A stretch of DNA of 64,000 nucleotides, taken from the NCBI GenBank assembly GCA_033065855.1, contig JAVXUO010002755.1, forward strand, positions 260,001-324,000, written 5' to 3'. The stretch comes from Escallonia rubra. Lineage: Eukaryota; Streptophyta; Magnoliopsida; Escalloniales; Escalloniaceae. Positions within the stretch are counted from its first letter, which is position 1. The number at the start of each line of letters is the position of its first letter. Made by a program: the position numbers and the translations under genes. The notes below the pieces were generated by a model. That model searched no databases, was not told where the DNA came from, and saw nothing but the letters and a program-made list of their open reading frames with translations. Below are positions 1 to 10,934 of the stretch, piece after piece.

Positions 1-3000
1 ACCCCTTCTAAGGTGAGTCAGATGCATCAACACAAGAAGATGGGTAAGGTCGCGAGGAGCCTCATTCACACAATGGGCGATGCGCGGCTAGGACCTACCG
101 ACATGATTAATGTTCTTGCTAAACAGGCTGGGGGAATTCAAAATTTAAACTTTAACACGGCAGACGTTCGTAACGCTGTCCAAACCCATAGACGAGCCGC
201 GTATGACCTCAATGATGCTCAATGAGCCTATTAAAACGGATGCAGATGGAGGACCCGCAGTTTACCTTCGATTATAAACTTGACGACGAGCATCGAGTTA
301 GCACAATTTTTTGGGTCGATAGTCGTTCGAGGCTTGCTTATAAGCATTTTGGGGATGTCGTGACTTTCGACACCACATACCGTACCAACAAGTACTCGAT
401 GTCGTTCGCCCCTTTCACGGGGATCAATCATCATTATCACTCCATCCTGTTCAAGTTCGCCATGTTAAGGGACGAGAGCGAGAGTTCTTTTGAATGGTTG
501 TTTAGGGCGTGGCTGGAAGCCATGAACAACAAAGCACCGAAAGTTATCATCACCGATCAAGATTTGGCAATGAAGAAGGCTATTGCCACCGTCTTCCTAG
601 ATACTCGACACAACTTGTGCACTTGGCACATAACCAACAAATAACCTGAACGTTTTCATCACGTGTATGCAAAGTTTCCAAACTTTAAACATGATTTTGA
701 TAGTTGCGTTAACAAGTCGTTAACAATTGAGGAATTTGAGGAGAGGTGGGAAAAGTTTGTTGAGGATTACTCATTGCAAGACAACGAGTGGCTCCAGCAC
801 TTGTACGAGCTCAAAGAGCAATGGATTGGCGTTTACACGAGGAGGCATTTTTCTGCGGGCATGAAAATGACGGGCAGGAGTGAATCTATGAATGCCACGT
901 TCGATAGTTACGTGGGTACAACTATCAATTTGAAGAGTTTCGTCACATCGGCACAAAAAGCGGTTGCGTCGTTATTCCTGAAAGAAAGGGCTGGAGACTT
1001 TGCAACCACGTACAAACAGAGGAGAAGGTTGCTTGAGACCCCGCTGGAGCTGAACGGTGCCAAAGTCTATACGAATGAGATCTTCTTGCTATACCAAGTA
1101 GAGCTGCGAAAATCGGGACAATACTGTATAAACAAGGTGGCAGAAAAGTCTACGCGTGAGTACAAGGTTTATTCACTCGTGAATGACCTCGTCCTTGAGA
1201 AGTTGCGTAGAATGTATAATGTTAGCCCTATGGTTGGATAACCTAGGCTTACATCTTGTTTTGATGATAACTACACATTGATTATGTTCTAATGTGTGCT
1301 TTGAGTGTATTCTTAGTAGGTATATACATGCACACTCATGAAGACACATTTGAGAAGTTGGATAGATGGATTAAAGTCAAAGAAGCTTAAAGTTATAGTG
1401 GACATGCTATAGAAGTTTCATCAAGTCCAATGTTGAAGAGCAACAAAGAATGAATCGGCTAAGTTACTATCGATTATAATTGATCTTTCATATTATGTAA
1501 CTAGTCTTTGTTTGATTCTTGGATTGATGACTATGACCTAAAAAGACCTTAGGACACCTTGTACATTGCATGTGAGTTCATAATCATTCACACAAGCGTG
1601 GTTCTTGAAAATGAGCGAACTTTGGAGCTTACTCAGATTTTCTATAAAAAAATTTTGGTGTTAATATTTTCATATCTTGATACAAATTTTCATTAGCTTT
1701 CCAACGCAAAAAACGGCACCTCAATCCGATTTTTCTAGAGAAAGTTATGCCCAAAATAGGAAAGGGGGCTCCGTGAGGCAGCCGATAGACAGTAGGGTAA
1801 TCCAGTCGACTGCATTCCAATGCAGTCGACTGCATTGGTCAAAATTCAGTTCCAACGGCTATTTTCGAGGACAACTCCAACGGCTATTTTCGAGGGAATA
1901 CAGTCGACTGCATTGGGTTACAGTCGACTGCAATGGCAGTTTTGCCCATATTATGCCTATAACGGCTATATTTCATTTGCTCTCTATATAAATGATTTGG
2001 GGCTTCATCATACACTATGGAAACCACATTCTAAGCCTCCATTCATTAGAGAAACATCAAGGCTCATAGATTAAACTTTTCTCTCTTCATCTTCATGATT
2101 TCACATCATTAAAGAGAGCATCTTTGTGAGCATTTCTTTGATTGAGAGTGAGCATACTTCAAGTCATCAATTCTCTCATCTCTCTATTGTACTAGAGCTT
2201 CATTTGTACTCATTTCCTTTCAAGAGGATTTCTTTGTACACAATTGATCTTTGTAAAAGGATTGTGATCAAGGCTTGGGTTTGTCAAGTCTTGGGTGAGC
2301 TTTGTGGATTCAAGGCTTGTGCTTGGTGTGGGGATATCACCAAGTGTTGTAAGGGTTTTGATCTTGATCCGGAAGAAGATTGTTGCTAGTGGATTCTAGT
2401 GCTCTTGCAAGGGACTTCCTTGAAGAGGTGGATGTAGGCTTGAGGGTAGTTCAAGCCGAACCATTTAAATCTCCTTGTCAAGTATCTCCAACTCAATCTC
2501 TTTACTTATTGCTCTTTAATTGTTTGAGATTGTTTAGTTAGCATGTTCATTGAAGTATTACTTGATTTGTTTGAGATTTATGATTGTGCTTAGTTTAAAC
2601 TCCACATTAATTTTCAAAAACCCTATTCACCTCCTTCTAGGGTTGTTTTATTGGTTTCATATACGGTGAGCCACGACACATTGACGGACTCAATGACATG
2701 TGTTTGCAAGAAGTCTGAGTTCCATGGCATCCTGTGTAGACACATTCTGCGGTTTTTCACCCAGAAGAATATCAGGACAATCCCTGATAAATACGTCTTG
2801 CCAGGGTGGATGAAAGGTGCAAACAGGTTGCACAGTACCATTGCCTTTCCGGAGCACCCGTATACTGACTTTGAAGAATCAGAGACGTTGCGGTATAATC
2901 ATCTGGTGACGATGTTCACCCGTTTGTCCATAAAGGGTGCTGCTACAATGGTCGGATATAAACATCTCCTCGAGGTAGCTCAGCAGCAAGAGCCCATCAT

Positions 3001-3340
3001 CGACCAGTTGGAAGCAACTTTAGTCACCAATGCGGTTGACACCGAGCCTAAGACGGGATCAGAAGATGACGAGCCAGGGCAGGAAGATGACAATGATATT
3101 CGGCCTTTGGATCCAATTATATCGCAAACGAAAGGCCGCAAGAGATCTACGCGGATGAAAAGCTCTATTGAAACGGCAACTCAACCTAAAAAGCTGAGAA
3201 GGTGTGCATTGTGCAACAAAATGACCGACCACGACAAGCGGAACCATTACAAGGCACTGGGGATAAGTCCAGAGGGTTTGCAAGACGGGGAAGAAGATGA
3301 CGCCAAAGATGAGGACGAACAAGCTGCAGTGGACCTTTAA
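1..3340 (+). pseudogene. FAR1-type MULE transposase, broken and split by a solo LTR
   Basis: Related to FAR1/FHY3 (FRS) proteins and the MULE transposases they derive from; such enzymes cut at terminal inverted repeats in the nucleus. The N-terminal zinc-binding part is off the left edge. The catalytic DDE core is recognisable: first Asp in VVTFDTTYRTNK (about 379), second Asp in VIITDQDLAMKKA (about 553), Glu in GRSESMNATFD (about 886). A SWIM zinc finger (CVCKKSEFHGILCRH) follows the LTR at about 2700, and an acidic C-terminus ends at 3340. Lesions: a frameshift near 222-225, an in-frame TAA at 642-644, and a 1440-bp LTR inserted between Met and Tyr codons at 1220-2659. Removing the LTR and one copy of the 5-bp target repeat keeps the reading frame, so the LTR arrived in coding sequence. 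Could be called an FRS host gene, but its neighbours favour a transposon. Confidence 0.8.
1220..2659 (+). mobile_element. Solo LTR of the SIRE-like Copia family
   Basis: Begins TGTTAGCCCTATGG and ends TTGGTTTCA, matching the 5' LTR at 55254-56510 at both ends and at inner landmarks (TTTGATGATAACTA near the start; CCCTATTCACC and CTAGGGTT near the end). There is no PBS or internal region, so it is a recombined solo LTR. The flanks are TATAA (1215-1219) and TATAC (2660-2664), a 5-bp target duplication with one mismatch. Inside are four palindromes with the core CAGTCGACTG (about 1803-1935) and a TATATAAA promoter-like box at 1985-1992. It is about 180 bp longer than the 55-kb LTR. Confidence 0.88.
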
Positions 3341-3488
3341 TTTTTTGTATAAGCCATCAAGTTTGTTTGACATTTGTAATAATTTTTTGTAATTTTTTTC
3401 TAATATTTTTTTGACCGAATACTGGAATTTTTTTTCTGATGGACCCATGAGAGCCAGCAAATCTAATTTTAAATTGTTTTTTATTAGG

Positions 3489-3800
3489 TCCGTCCGCTAC
3501 ATATTGTACCGGACGCCTCTGCAGAGTCTTAAAATTCCAGAACTTTAGAAAATTTTGACCTTCTTTTATGTCCGCTATACAATGTAGCGGACGGCTCTGC
3601 AGAGTCCTAATTTTTTGGTCTTTGTGTCCGCCACACAATATAGCGGACTAAATCGCCTTTTTCTCCGCTATACAATATAGCGGACGGAATCGCAGAAATA
3701 AATTTTTGGGTTTCTTTTGCTCCGTTACACAATATAGCGGACGGAATCGTAGAAAAAAACATTTGGGTTTCTTTTGGTCCGCTATACAATGTAGTGGATG
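3489..3800. repeat. Hairpin repeat block 1
   Basis: Five imperfect palindromes of the form GTCCGCTATACAATATAGCGGAC lie just downstream of the transposase stop codon, spaced by T-rich linkers. They belong to the same family as the blocks at 5704-6500 and 10463-10788. Each unit can fold into a hairpin of roughly 10 bp with a short loop. No ORF runs through them. Confidence 0.8.
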
Positions 3801-3996
3801 ACTCTATCCTGTGATATATTAATCAGATCGGCTCACATCTTATCACTCCGTCTCAAACATCTCACCCAGCCACTACCCCATCTACGGCGACCCACATCTC
3901 TGGCGACACCACCGTCCTCCCCCTGACGCCGCGCCGCCTCTGGCGCCTGCCCCGTCCTCCCCTAGACGCCGCGGCGCCTCCAGCGACTTTCCCGAC

Positions 3997-4464
3997 ATGA
4001 TGGCTTCTGATTCGTCGAGCATCAGCGAATTTGTAGGCAACATGCACCTTGCAGGCAGACACTTCTTCAAGGTCATGATGCCTGGTTTTGATACAGAACT
4101 TGTAGGCCATCCCTCTTTCTTCTGTGTTTTCGTGTGTTAAAAGTTTGATCTTTGGTTAAAAACTAACATATTTTTTGTATTGTGAATATGTTAGGACATA
4201 CCGGTAGCCTTTTCCGATTGGCTTACCACAATTTATTTCGATTCAACTTTAACCAGCCGCAAGGGGTCATAGCATGTAGGAATCAAGATAAAGCGCGGCA
4301 TCCAAGGTTAAATTACTTTCGCAAAGGGTTAGAACGAATTCGTGCAACAGCATGGCCTCTAACTCGGGGACTTTGTAGTGTTTGAACACATGGGGAAGTG
4401 GAATTTTCAAGTGACGGTGTTTGATCGGAGCACTTGTGGAAAAACTACTTTCCCCCAATGTTGA
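3997..4464 (+). pseudogene. B3 DNA-binding domain gene fragment, two exons, broken by stops
   Basis: Not visible as a long ORF, but the conceptual translation is clearly a B3 domain (the plant DNA-binding fold of REM/ARF/ABI3 proteins). Exon 1 (3997-4101) starts MMASDSSSISEFVGN and reaches FFKVMMPGFDTEL. A GT-AG intron (4102-4194) follows. Exon 2 (4195-4464) opens DIPVAFSDWL and ends GDFVVFEHMGKWNFQVTVFD then STCGKTTFPQC. Both exons stay in one frame, yet exon 2 has four internal stops. Two (after LTSRKGS and after TFAKG) fall where B3 domains normally have Trp, consistent with TGG to TAG changes. It lies inside the MULE between two hairpin blocks, so it may be a captured host gene or a MULE accessory gene. 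Confidence 0.75.
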
Positions 4465-4858
4465 ACCCTAAATTCTGTTATGAATAAAATATTTATGTTG
4501 ATGTTCATGACTTTGAAGAATTTTAGGTTCTTTATTGTGCCGTTTGAGATTTTGGTTCTTTATTGTTGATGTTCATGACTTGACATACTAAGTGAACGTC
4601 GTTGCGGCACAGGTGCTCTCAGCGTGGTGAGATCTTGGTGTAGTGCTTCCGATTCCTTAACTCGATATGCCCATTCTCTTCGTAAACCTGCATAATACTC
4701 TCTCGGATCCTTGCCTTTTCTTCTTGTAGTCGTCGTTCCTTTCACACAACAACCACACAGTCTCACGTCCCCGATAACTAGAACTACCAGGAACTCCTGC
4801 CCTTTAACTTATGTACATCTAATGCGATGAGCATGGCTAACATATATAAATAAGCCCC

Positions 4859-4900
<42 letters not shown>

Positions 4901-5232
4901 ATATTGGTGTGATAACTACACAATAGCCTGTCCATCTCTGGTGAGAGACAAGTCTCTGGACACTGACACCCTTCTTAATTGGTAGTTGGAGACAATAGCA
5001 TGTCCATGTCAGTGAGAAGACAAGTCTTTGGTGACAAGACAAGTCTCTGGTCTCTTGCAGCGACTTGTCACATCTCATAAAGTTGAACCTGTAGCATCTA
5101 ATAAGGTGGTCACGTTTCAAAGTATATATAAGTACATGCATTGCATGAAGGGCAAAAGGCATAGAATGATATACTCCCAGTTTCATAACAACTCTGGAAA
5201 TGTCATATACTCCACGAGATATTTTTTAAGCA
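4465..5232. other. Non-coding spacer within the MULE
   Basis: No gene is recognised. It is AT-rich with short fragmentary ORFs only, and contains the (CA)19 microsatellite at 4861-4898. Confidence 0.5.
4861..4898. repeat. (CA)19 microsatellite
   Basis: A perfect run of 19 CA dinucleotides, directly readable. It may be polymorphic by slippage. Confidence 0.97.
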
Positions 5233-5631
5233 ATGGGTCGTTACTGGGTGGGCAAAGATGAATTTCACTATTCTTTGCGTCCAAGTTTGCGTTACTCATC
5301 ACGCTATGTTAATACATTACATGCAGAATGGTCTTATCGGATGAATGAATATGAAGTCTTAGTAGCTGATTCACGGCGCATGAATATACCCATACCTTGA
5401 CAAAAGGCAATCAACATGTCTCGAAGTACACACATGGAGCTTGAAAGGGCACTGCATCGAATACGTGAAGAAAATAATAGAATGAGAGTTCGTCAAAGTA
5501 GGCATAACTTACGTCGTATGGCACGTGATACACATGAAGATGGAAACAACAATGAAGCACAAGTATACTGGAACATGAGCTTCGAAGTTGGATCTGTTTC
5601 CAATGCTCCAGTGTCAGATCAAGATGACTGA
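5233..5631 (+). pseudogene. Unrecognised small ORF with one in-frame stop
   Basis: From ATG at 5233 the frame runs to a TGA at 5398-5400, then continues in the same frame to TGA at 5629-5631, giving 131 codons besides the two stops. The N-terminal part is rich in Tyr, Ser and Arg (MGRYWVGKDEFHYSLRPSL). The C-terminal part has a Glu/Arg-rich, probably helical stretch (MELERALHRIREENNRMR), a basic run and an acidic end (SDQDD). I do not recognise a family. It sits in the MULE between the B3 fragment and hairpin block 2. It could be the C-terminal exon of the neighbouring B3 gene, a further MULE gene, or not coding; continuity across a single stop is the only support. Confidence 0.35.
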
Positions 5632-5703
5632 AGATGCTCCAATGTCACGATGTGTCAACGATGCTGCTTCTTTGTAATTTAACATTTAGTTTTTCTTTTT
5701 AGG

Positions 5704-6500
5704 GTCGTCCGCTTTACTATGTATAAAGTGGCCTTGCAAAAAGACAGATCTCCAACACTATTTTTTTTTGTCTCTCTACGTCTGCTATACTATATAGCAG
5801 ACGGCCTTGCAGAAAGTCAGATCTCCAACACTTGGTTTTTTTTTGTCTCTCTACGTCCGCTGTATAGTTAAGCGGACGGCCCTGCAGAAAGTCAGATCTC
5901 CAACACTTAATTTTTTTTTGTTTCTCTATACGTCCGCTATACTATATAGCGGATGGCCCAGCAGAAAGACAGTTGTCCAACACTTAGTTTTTTTGTTTCT
6001 CTCTGCGCCCGCTTTATAGTATAGCGGACGGCCCTGCAGAAAGTCAGATCTCCAACACTTAGTTTTTTTTTTCTCTCTCGTCCGCTATATAGTATAGCGG
6101 ACGGCCCTGCAGAAAGTCAGATCTCCAACACTTAGTTTTTTTTTGTCTCTCTACGTCCGCTATATAGTATAGCGGATGGCCCTGTAGAAAGTCAGATCAC
6201 CAACACTTAGTTTTTTTTTTGTTTCTCTCTACGTCTGCTATATAGTATAGCGGACGGCCCTGCAAAAAGTCAGATCTCCAACACTTAGTTTTTTTTGTCT
6301 CTCTACGTCCGCTATATAGTATAGCGGACGGCCCTGTAGAAAGTCAGATCTCCAACACTTAGTTTTTTTTTGTTTCTCTCTACGTCCGCTGTATAGTATA
6401 GCGGACGGCACTGCAGAAAGTCAGACCAACACCACTTAATTTTTTTTTTTGTCTCTCTACGTCCGCTATATAGTATATCAGACGGCCCTGCAGAAAGACA
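5704..6500. repeat. Hairpin repeat block 2: tandem array of about eleven 75-bp units
   Basis: Each unit holds a near-perfect palindrome (CGTCCGCTATATAGTATAGC followed by GGACG), then GGCCCTGCAGAAAGTCAG, ATCTCCAACACTTAG and a T-rich run. Units differ by small substitutions (AGCAGACGG, AGCGGATGG) and T-run length. The array lies between the 3' ends of convergent genes, just downstream of the minus-strand ULP1 gene. Confidence 0.92.
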
Positions 6501-6740
6501 GAAACCAAAACTGGCCCACACTTTGTTTCCCACCGGTCAAAGCAAATCACAGATCAGTCAATGAGCCAAAATGTTATCTCTGACCACAAATCAAACACTC
6601 AACTGAATTCAACACAACGATATCGGTCAATCAAATCAATCGCATTCAACACCGATCAACTGATGTCAACACAAATCAAATCAATCGCATTCAATATATG
6701 TTTATTAAAAAAGTGAATATAATGTTATAATGTTACAATC

Positions 6741-9700
6741 TCAATTGGGGCCCTCATCCCCTGCGGGATCCTCGCCATTACACGGATTTACAATAAACCT
6801 AATAACTCTAGGCCGACCATTCATAATTTGCCAAGCCATCCTATACCTAAAGCCTTGTATGCATTCTCGGCTCCAGACGGTGTTCCTGAGGCTCTCAGAC
6901 CGACAAATGTAATCCATGTACATGCAGACGAAGACCCCGCAGTCCGAGGAATTATGTTGCTTGGGTCTACGCTTCTTCAAGCGGAAAATGAGCTTCGGGC
7001 TGCGCTGTACCCTCTCCTCACGTCTACCATTGACCAAGGCAGCAAATAGATTATGCGAGAAACATAATAAGCATTAAACATTAAACATACCAAACATAAT
7101 AAGATTAATCAGTTTTACAATATGCAAGTTACAATAAGAAGTAAACATGATCTTACCATGGCATCCAACTGGCCTATGCCTTTGTACATGTCAATCGCAG
7201 GCATCCCAACGGTATCATCGTAGAGACTGTCGATGACTGATACCGTCTTCTCTACTGGTTCATAGCAAACCAAGTACCAATGGGCATTCCCGATAAATGG
7301 GATTAGAAACACGTCGGCAACACTTGCGCTCACTGGACTATCCCTAGCAAGATATGCTTGTAGGTTAGCAAACGGTCTCCACTGGGCCAGGGTTCTCCCC
7401 TTCCTTGAATTGACCCAGTCGTCCCACTCTTGTACTAGGATGCCATGAAAATAAGCATCCAAGATAAAAATGCGCGGACCGAAGTTTGGCTGCTCCCGAC
7501 CCCTTTGCCTCAGAATTTGCACGTAGTGCGAGATGACACCGTTGTCTAACCAAGCTCTCGGCGCCAGCGAGGCCAATTCTGTCCACGAGGCATTGTAATC
7601 CAAGCCCTCCGGGTGATCCACGTCATACGATGCTCCGTCTTGGGGGCACCCACTAAAATAACGGGCTCGGATTAGCTCGCATTTATGCGGCTTTAGGGGC
7701 CTGGCTGGATGTTCTTTCGGATATTGTCCTCGGGGGTCGACCGGGGGATATTGCCTTGCTTCAGGGGGGTCAACCGGCAAATCTTGCCCTCTGACGGGGG
7801 GCAAGAGCAAGGGATATTGTCCTCTAATTCCTGGTTCGGTCGGCTGATAATCCCCTTCGGGGGCCCCGGCCGGCTGATATTACTCTTCGGCCATTTCTTC
7901 CGCCGGCTGATATTGCCCTCCGGGGAGGTCAAACGGGGGATATTGCCCTCCGGGGGTGCCAAGTGGTCCCGCCCACGGGACAATGGGTAGTGCCTCGGAG
8001 AAATCGTAGTTTCCGAAAGACCAGTCTTGCGTGACTTGACTCTGAGAGAGGGATTGGGGTTCCGGGAACAAATTGAAGGAGGGGCCGCTGTAATCGCCCC
8101 ACGACGCTTGAACCTGTCCCATCCCCGCTACAGAGGGACCACCAACTCCCTGGCTCACCCCTGAAACCTGTCCCGAGGGATCACCGTATCCCTAGCTGAC
8201 GCTTGTATAACCCATTCCCGGGCTGACCACCGAAAACTGTCCCGATGTTTGGCGCAAAAAATTCCCGCAGCCGAAAGCCAATGTAGCAGCCTGTTGGCAA
8301 AGATCCTCGCCCATTGCGCTCACCAGATCCTTCCGCTCACTCAACTTCTGGAAGAATGCAAGCGAGGCATTAACTTACATCCAAAGAGATAAAAAAAATA
8401 AGTTACTTCAATCAGACGTTTATATTCATCAAATTCAATTACGACAGACTTGTTGGGCAACTTACGAGATTGTATGCCATACGCTCATCGATCTGACCCC
8501 TAGGCGCATACCTCTCCCCGCGTTCAAAGTTTACTGGGGCTACTATTCTCCGCGTGATGTGGTAGTACCACTCATCATACTGTTCGATGCTGATAACGGG
8601 GTCAGGCTCCGAGACGATGGCCGCCAGTGTGTCCTGCCAAGAACTCCAAAGGTCTATTTCGGCCTCGCACAATTCCTGCGCATTGACCTTGCCAAACCGT
8701 CCAACACCCGGTAGGTTCCTGTTAACCCTCATATCTAGGGCATCGGCTGGCAAACCCTGCTCCAACTCAAAATGGCACATTGCTCGGTCTGACAGCTGCC
8801 ACTCTGCGACCTCGAAGTGGATCAGAGGTGTGCGCTGCAACCTGGAGAGCGTGAAGACGAACGACTCTCCCACCCGTCGCGCCAAACGTATGTACGGTGC
8901 CCAACGCATTTGGCCCGGAGATAGACGGTCGAACTCCCTTCGATAGTACGTAAGTTGTGATGGGGATCGACTCTCCTCTGGTAGTGGTTATCCCTCCGGC
9001 TGTACTCCCAAGCACACAACCGAGGCCACACTTTATCGGTTCCATCCCTACGCGTTGGTGCACCGGGAGCAAGGTGTTCATAAAACCACACCTAAGAACA
9101 TGGGCAAATTAAATTTATATCGTCGATTAAAAAAAAACAATAACGAAGACAAGATTTATATGATATACCTGCAATAGCGAGAGACATGCACATATGGCTT
9201 TGGAGTCGGGCCTCGTTGCCTTGTGCAATGCTCAGTACAGATACGAAAGGACCGCTGCACCCCAGGCATAATCTCCAACCTCATGCAGGCTACCCAAAAA
9301 TAGTAAATATTTCATGTTAACCGTGTTCTTCGACGTCGTTAGGAATAAAATTGCCCCCATCACCCACAAGAGGAAGGCTTGTGTGTATAGCACAAGCATA
9401 CGGCCTGTATAGTTTTCCGGCAAAACCCCGTAGGTATCTACCAACCACTTCAACTTTATACCACCACTGCTAAATTGATCCTGGGGTATCGAAGTGAAGA
9501 AGTCCCTAGCGGTTCTCTTATTCGTTGCTTCCGACGAAGGAGCAATTATCGGCCGCCCCGTCACCGGTAACCCTAAGATGAACCCTACATATTCTAGGGT
9601 AATTTTCATCTCTCTGAGCGGGAACTGAAACATATTCGTTTCACTTCTCCACCTCTCAACAAGGGCACCTATCAAGGCCCGGTCAAGCTGTTGAAAGATC

Positions 9701-9986
9701 TGCCCATGCGTGAAAATCCCAAACCCAATTCCACGCAGTATCTTTTTCTGGGACTTGTTCAATTTCCATGATGTGAACTCGTGAGATACTTCTACGATGG
9801 CGAGAAGTTCTCTTTCCTACGAATTAATAAATTCAATTTAAGCAAAACAAACGGTATATAACGTTCGTAAGAATAAGAAAGTTGATAAATAATGTATCTT
9901 ACTCCACCATCCCATATGAGCGTAGTGATATGGTTGGCTTGGTCGTATAACACGGATGGATCTTCTGGTCCAGGGTTAAATTCCAT
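6741..9986 (-). pseudogene. Plant mobile domain - ULP1 protease fusion gene, broken
   Basis: Five exons can be traced: 9986-9903 (MEFNPGPEDPSVLYDQ...IWDGG), 9816-9169, 9091-8466, 8347-7157 and about 7040-6741. The first four joins have GT donors and AG acceptors and keep phase 0. The acceptor of the last exon is not clear. Exons 1-3 encode a plant mobile domain (LGLPVTGRP; LTYYRREFDRLSPGQMRWAP). Exon 4 has a Pro/Gln/Tyr-rich repeat (GGQYPPFDL, GGQYQPAEE and similar) and then a C48 ULP1 protease with His in GNAHWYLV and Asp in VSVIDSL. Exon 5 adds Gln and Cys in KQHNSSDCGVFVC, so the catalytic set is present. ULP1 enzymes remove SUMO-like modifiers. Lesions: TGA at 9232-9234 (after SYLY), a frameshift near 8958, a TAG after YTSVS near 8195, and a TAA after AEEMAEE near 7880. 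Confidence 0.8.
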
Positions 9987-10462
9987 TTTTGCAACTGAAA
10001 TTTTGAAAAAACCTTATCAGTTTGGATTTTACGGTTTGGATTTTGATAATCGCTCGCAAAAATACGACGCTAGCACATGCATAATACATATAACGCAAGC
10101 ACATGCATAATACATACAATGTTAGCATATATGAGTATATGTATAATAGATATATATACATATACGGAATCGGATTTTACAAACGCTAGCACATGAACAA
10201 ATACATACATATATAAATTCTCATCGTTAGCACATGCTCAATGCATAATCAAAACCTCTTCTAAAACGCAATATCCATCACAACTATAAATTACAAAAAT
10301 GTAAATGATTGATTTTCTGAACTTACGTGATCTATTAGGGTATTAAAGCTGCTCTTAACAAGAAATTGCGCAGATCTGCTTGCCAACGCCGCTGGGAATA
10401 TTTGTGAGTAGGAAGAATGGAGAAGAGTTTCGTAGTGTACGTTATTTTGAATATATATTAAA
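9987..10462. other. Upstream region of the mobile domain-ULP1 gene
   Basis: AT-rich with short imperfect repeats around GCACATGCATAATACATA (about 10075-10245). No coding sequence is recognised. Probably the 5' flank of the minus-strand gene. Confidence 0.4.
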
Positions 10463-10788
10463 CGTGCGCTACACTTTGTAGCGGACAGTTTTAGGACGTC
10501 CGCTACACAGTTCCGCGGACAGTGCCGCGGACTATTGCGTCCGCCACACTGTATAGCGCACACTGTTGACGTGACAGATGAGGACAAGATAACTGTCGTG
10601 GGCGTAAAGGACTGACGGGACAGGTCCTGACATGTGTCAGCCTAGAGGTCGTCCGCTACACAGTGTAGCAGACGTCTTTTTCCTGACACATGTCAGGACT
10701 TGAAAGTCATCCGCCGGACAGTGTAGCGGACGGGGGAGGAGGGGCAAAAAGGTAAAAAAGACTGTCCGCGACACTATGTCGCGGACGA
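10463..10788. repeat. Hairpin repeat block 3
   Basis: Six spaced imperfect palindromes of the same family as blocks 1 and 2, for example CGTCCGCTACACAGTGTAGC and CTGTCCGCGACACTATGTCG. They are more diverged, and two share compensating changes in both arms (GTCCGCGAC pairing with GTCGCGGAC). They lie near the probable right end of the MULE. Confidence 0.8.
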
Positions 10789-10808
10789 CTGACAGTTTTC
10801 AAAAAAGA

Positions 10809-10853
10809 CGCGATCTGGGCCGTCCATCTTTCCGGATGGACGACCAGATCGCG
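10809..10853. repeat. Long perfect-arm inverted repeat near the MULE edge
   Basis: The left arm CGCGATCTGGGCCGTCCAT pairs with the right arm ATGGACGACCAGATCGCG around a loop of about 8 bases, with only one or two mispairs. It is the strongest single hairpin in the region and may mark a sub-terminal structure of the element. Confidence 0.8.
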
Positions 10854-10934
10854 CTTGCAAAATACCCCAGTTTGTTAGCGCTCTCAACGGATCAGTTCCC
10901 ATATATATATATATATGGGGAAAACGAATATGTT

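Larger units (their letters stand above)
1..10860. mobile_element. Large Mutator-like element (MULE), left end outside the window
   Basis: Seen: a FAR1-type MULE transposase on the plus strand and, facing it, a minus-strand gene fusing a plant mobile domain to a ULP1 protease, with blocks of one hairpin repeat family in the non-coding parts. Known: plant MULEs of the Kaonashi type carry ULP1-like protease genes, and plant mobile domains are common in such elements. Inferred: all of this is one element whose right edge lies near the inverted repeat at 10809-10853, just before another element starts at 10935. The left terminal inverted repeat is not in the window, so the limits are unproven. 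A host cluster of pseudogenes is the less likely alternative. Confidence 0.5.

Noticed and set aside
1..3340. Host FAR1-related transcription factor gene
   Set aside because: Cannot be fully excluded, but the adjacent mobile domain-ULP1 gene and shared hairpin repeats fit a MULE better.
5704..6500. Regular repeats with spacers resembling a CRISPR array
   Set aside because: Spacers are near-identical T-rich linkers, the sequence is plant nuclear DNA, and no cas genes exist. It is a tandem hairpin repeat.
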